Positions 4,912-5,894 of a stretch of DNA of 5,894 nt are shown here, in pieces. This DNA is from an uncultured Prevotella sp. (GTDB lineage: Bacteria; Bacteroidota; Bacteroidia; Bacteroidales; Bacteroidaceae). The notes beneath the pieces were generated by a model. It saw nothing but the letters and a program-made list of their open reading frames with translations, did not search any database and was not told where the DNA came from. The stretch is from the NCBI GenBank assembly GCA_946055365.1, contig CAMGFM010000090.1, positions 1 through 5,894 of the forward strand, in the 5' to 3' direction. Both the position numbers and the translations under genes were made by a program. How positions within the stretch are numbered: position 1 is the stretch's first letter; each line of letters begins with the position of its first letter.

Positions 4912-5894
4912 ATGAAATTATCACAGTTCAAGTTCAAGCTTCCCGAGGAGCAGATAGCACTCTATCCCCACAGCATAGTGCGTGAGTATAAGAACGACGA
5001 CGGCGAGATCGAGACTTATCGCGTGACACGCCGCGACGAGTCACGCCTCATGGTGCTGCACCGCCGTTCTCAGACGATAGACATGTTTCACAAGGACGAC
5101 GACGGCAAGCCCATCGAGGGCAAATATCTTGACTTTCGCAACCTGCTTGACTATTTTGACGAGCATGACACGTTCATATTCAACGACACCAAGGTCTTTC
5201 CCGCGCGTCTCTACGGCACTAAGGAGAAGACAGACGCCAAGATAGAGGTGTTCCTGTTGAGGGAACTCAATGAGGAGATGCGCCTTTGGGACGTGCTTGT
5301 AGAGCCTGCGCGCAAGATAAGGATAGGCAACAAGCTCTTCTTTGACGAGTCTGGCACCATGGTGGCTGAGGTTATTGACAACACTACCAGCCGCGGCCGC
5401 ACCCTGCGCTTCCTTTATGACTGTCCGCACGACGAGTTCAAGCGCGAGCTTTATGCCTTGGGCGAGGCTCCGCTGCCCCGTTACATCATAGACCGCCGTG
5501 ATGTGCATCACGGCACCGAAGACGATTTCTCCGACTTCCAGTGCATCTTTGCCAAGAATGAGGGTGCGGTGACAGCACCTGCCACCGGGCTGCATTTTTC
5601 GCGCGAGATGATGAAGCGCATGGAGATAAGGGGCATCAACTGTGCCTTTATAACACTTCACTGCGGGCTTGGCAATTTTCATGACATAGAGGTTGAAGAC
5701 CTCACAAAGCACAAGATGGACTCTGAGCAGATGCACGTGAGTGCCGAGGCCTGCCGCATTGTCAACGAGACAAAGCGCAATGGCAGGCACGTGTGTGCCA
5801 TTGGCACAAGCGTTGTCAAGGCCACGGAGACGGCGGTAGGCACTGACGGTATGCTCAAGGAGTATGACGGATGGACCAACAAGTTTATCTTCCC
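4912..5894 (+). CDS. queA: S-adenosylmethionine:tRNA ribosyltransferase-isomerase, 3' end outside window
   Basis: Open from ATG 4912 to the end of the window (327 codons). QueA moves the ribosyl part of SAM onto 7-aminomethyl-7-deazaguanine in tRNA, forming epoxyqueuosine. Motifs in order: M-K-L-S-Q-F-K-F-K-L-P at the start; F-N-D-T-K-V-F-P-A-R-L-Y-G (90-102); G-E-A-P-L-P-R-Y-I (184-192); E-G-A-V-T-A-P-A-T-G-L-H-F (217-229); G-L-G-N-F then H-K-M-D-S-E; and G-T-S-V-V-K-A-T-E (298-306). The last is usually G-T-T-x-x-R, so Lys replaces Arg here, and P-A-T-G-L-H-F replaces the common P-T-A-G-L-H-F; both may be lineage traits. Compared with E. coli there are insertions near 24-43 and 58-72. By comparison with E. 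coli, about 65-70 C-terminal residues are missing. Translation probably follows truB closely (5-base gap). Confidence 0.95.
   Translation, partial: MKLSQFKFKLPEEQIALYPHSIVREYKNDDGEIETYRVTRRDESRLMVLHRRSQTIDMFHKDDDGKPIEGKYLDFRNLLDYFDEHDTFIFNDTKVFPARLYGTKEKTDAKIEVFLLRELNEEMRLWDVLVEPARKIRIGNKLFFDESGTMVAEVIDNTTSRGRTLRFLYDCPHDEFKRELYALGEAPLPRYIIDRRDVHHGTEDDFSDFQCIFAKNEGAVTAPATGLHFSREMMKRMEIRGINCAFITLHCGLGNFHDIEVEDLTKHKMDSEQMHVSAEACRIVNETKRNGRHVCAIGTSVVKATETAVGTDGMLKEYDGWTNKFIF

Noticed and set aside
4181..4915. TAA read as a sense codon (recoded genome): every other complete gene ends in TGA, and reading through the terminal TAA of truB would end at TGA 4913-4915, overlapping the queA ATG.
   Set aside because: No in-frame TAA or TAG occurs in any of the other genes, including queA read codon by codon, and Gln is encoded by CAG/CAA. 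A recoded genome should show several such codons in over 1,400. The TGA preference is better explained as codon habit, so only the single truB stop needs explaining.
5041..5790. 249-codon minus-strand open frame
   Set aside because: It is the antisense of queA, whose motifs are clear on the plus strand.

Overview
The window looks like a chromosomal segment of a Bacteroidales bacterium, most likely Prevotellaceae-like. The gene set points that way: LpxA of the Bacteroidetes type, and ftsX, a DUF3098 gene, uppP, truB and queA in series, an order I know from Bacteroidetes. A TACCTTTG promoter element, the near absence of Shine-Dalgarno sequences and heavy use of ATA for isoleucine agree. The genus is inference.

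Layout. Positions 2-442 hold the 3' part of lpxA (lipid A synthesis), closed by a strong intrinsic terminator at 502-540. A roughly 300-base spacer follows, with a small array of near-palindromes repeated every 21-23 bases. On the minus strand, 745-1521 encodes a radical SAM protein convergent with lpxA. Its promoter lies in the 208-base divergent region it shares with ftsX. From 1730 to the end, five genes run on the plus strand: ftsX (cell division/peptidoglycan hydrolase control), a DUF3098 two-helix membrane protein, uppP (undecaprenyl-diphosphate phosphatase), truB (tRNA pseudouridine 55) and queA (queuosine synthesis, cut by the window end). The first three act at the cell envelope and the last two modify tRNA. 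They probably form one loose transcription unit, although the spacers on either side of the DUF3098 gene are long (163 and 296 bases) and repeat-rich.

The most notable point is truB. The family-like N-terminus starts at ATG 4181, but codon 15, inside the conserved K-P-x-G motif, is TAA. The frame is otherwise intact and a new ATG lies one codon later. This is either a lesion or sequencing error, or a stop-and-restart arrangement. The conserved Lys of the same motif is also replaced by Thr. The second notable point is that three separate intergenic spacers carry short degenerate repeats with a period of about 19-26 bases, often containing CTTGC. I see no CRISPR, mobile element, tRNA, rRNA or clear defence or other novel multi-gene system; most of the window is ordinary core genome.
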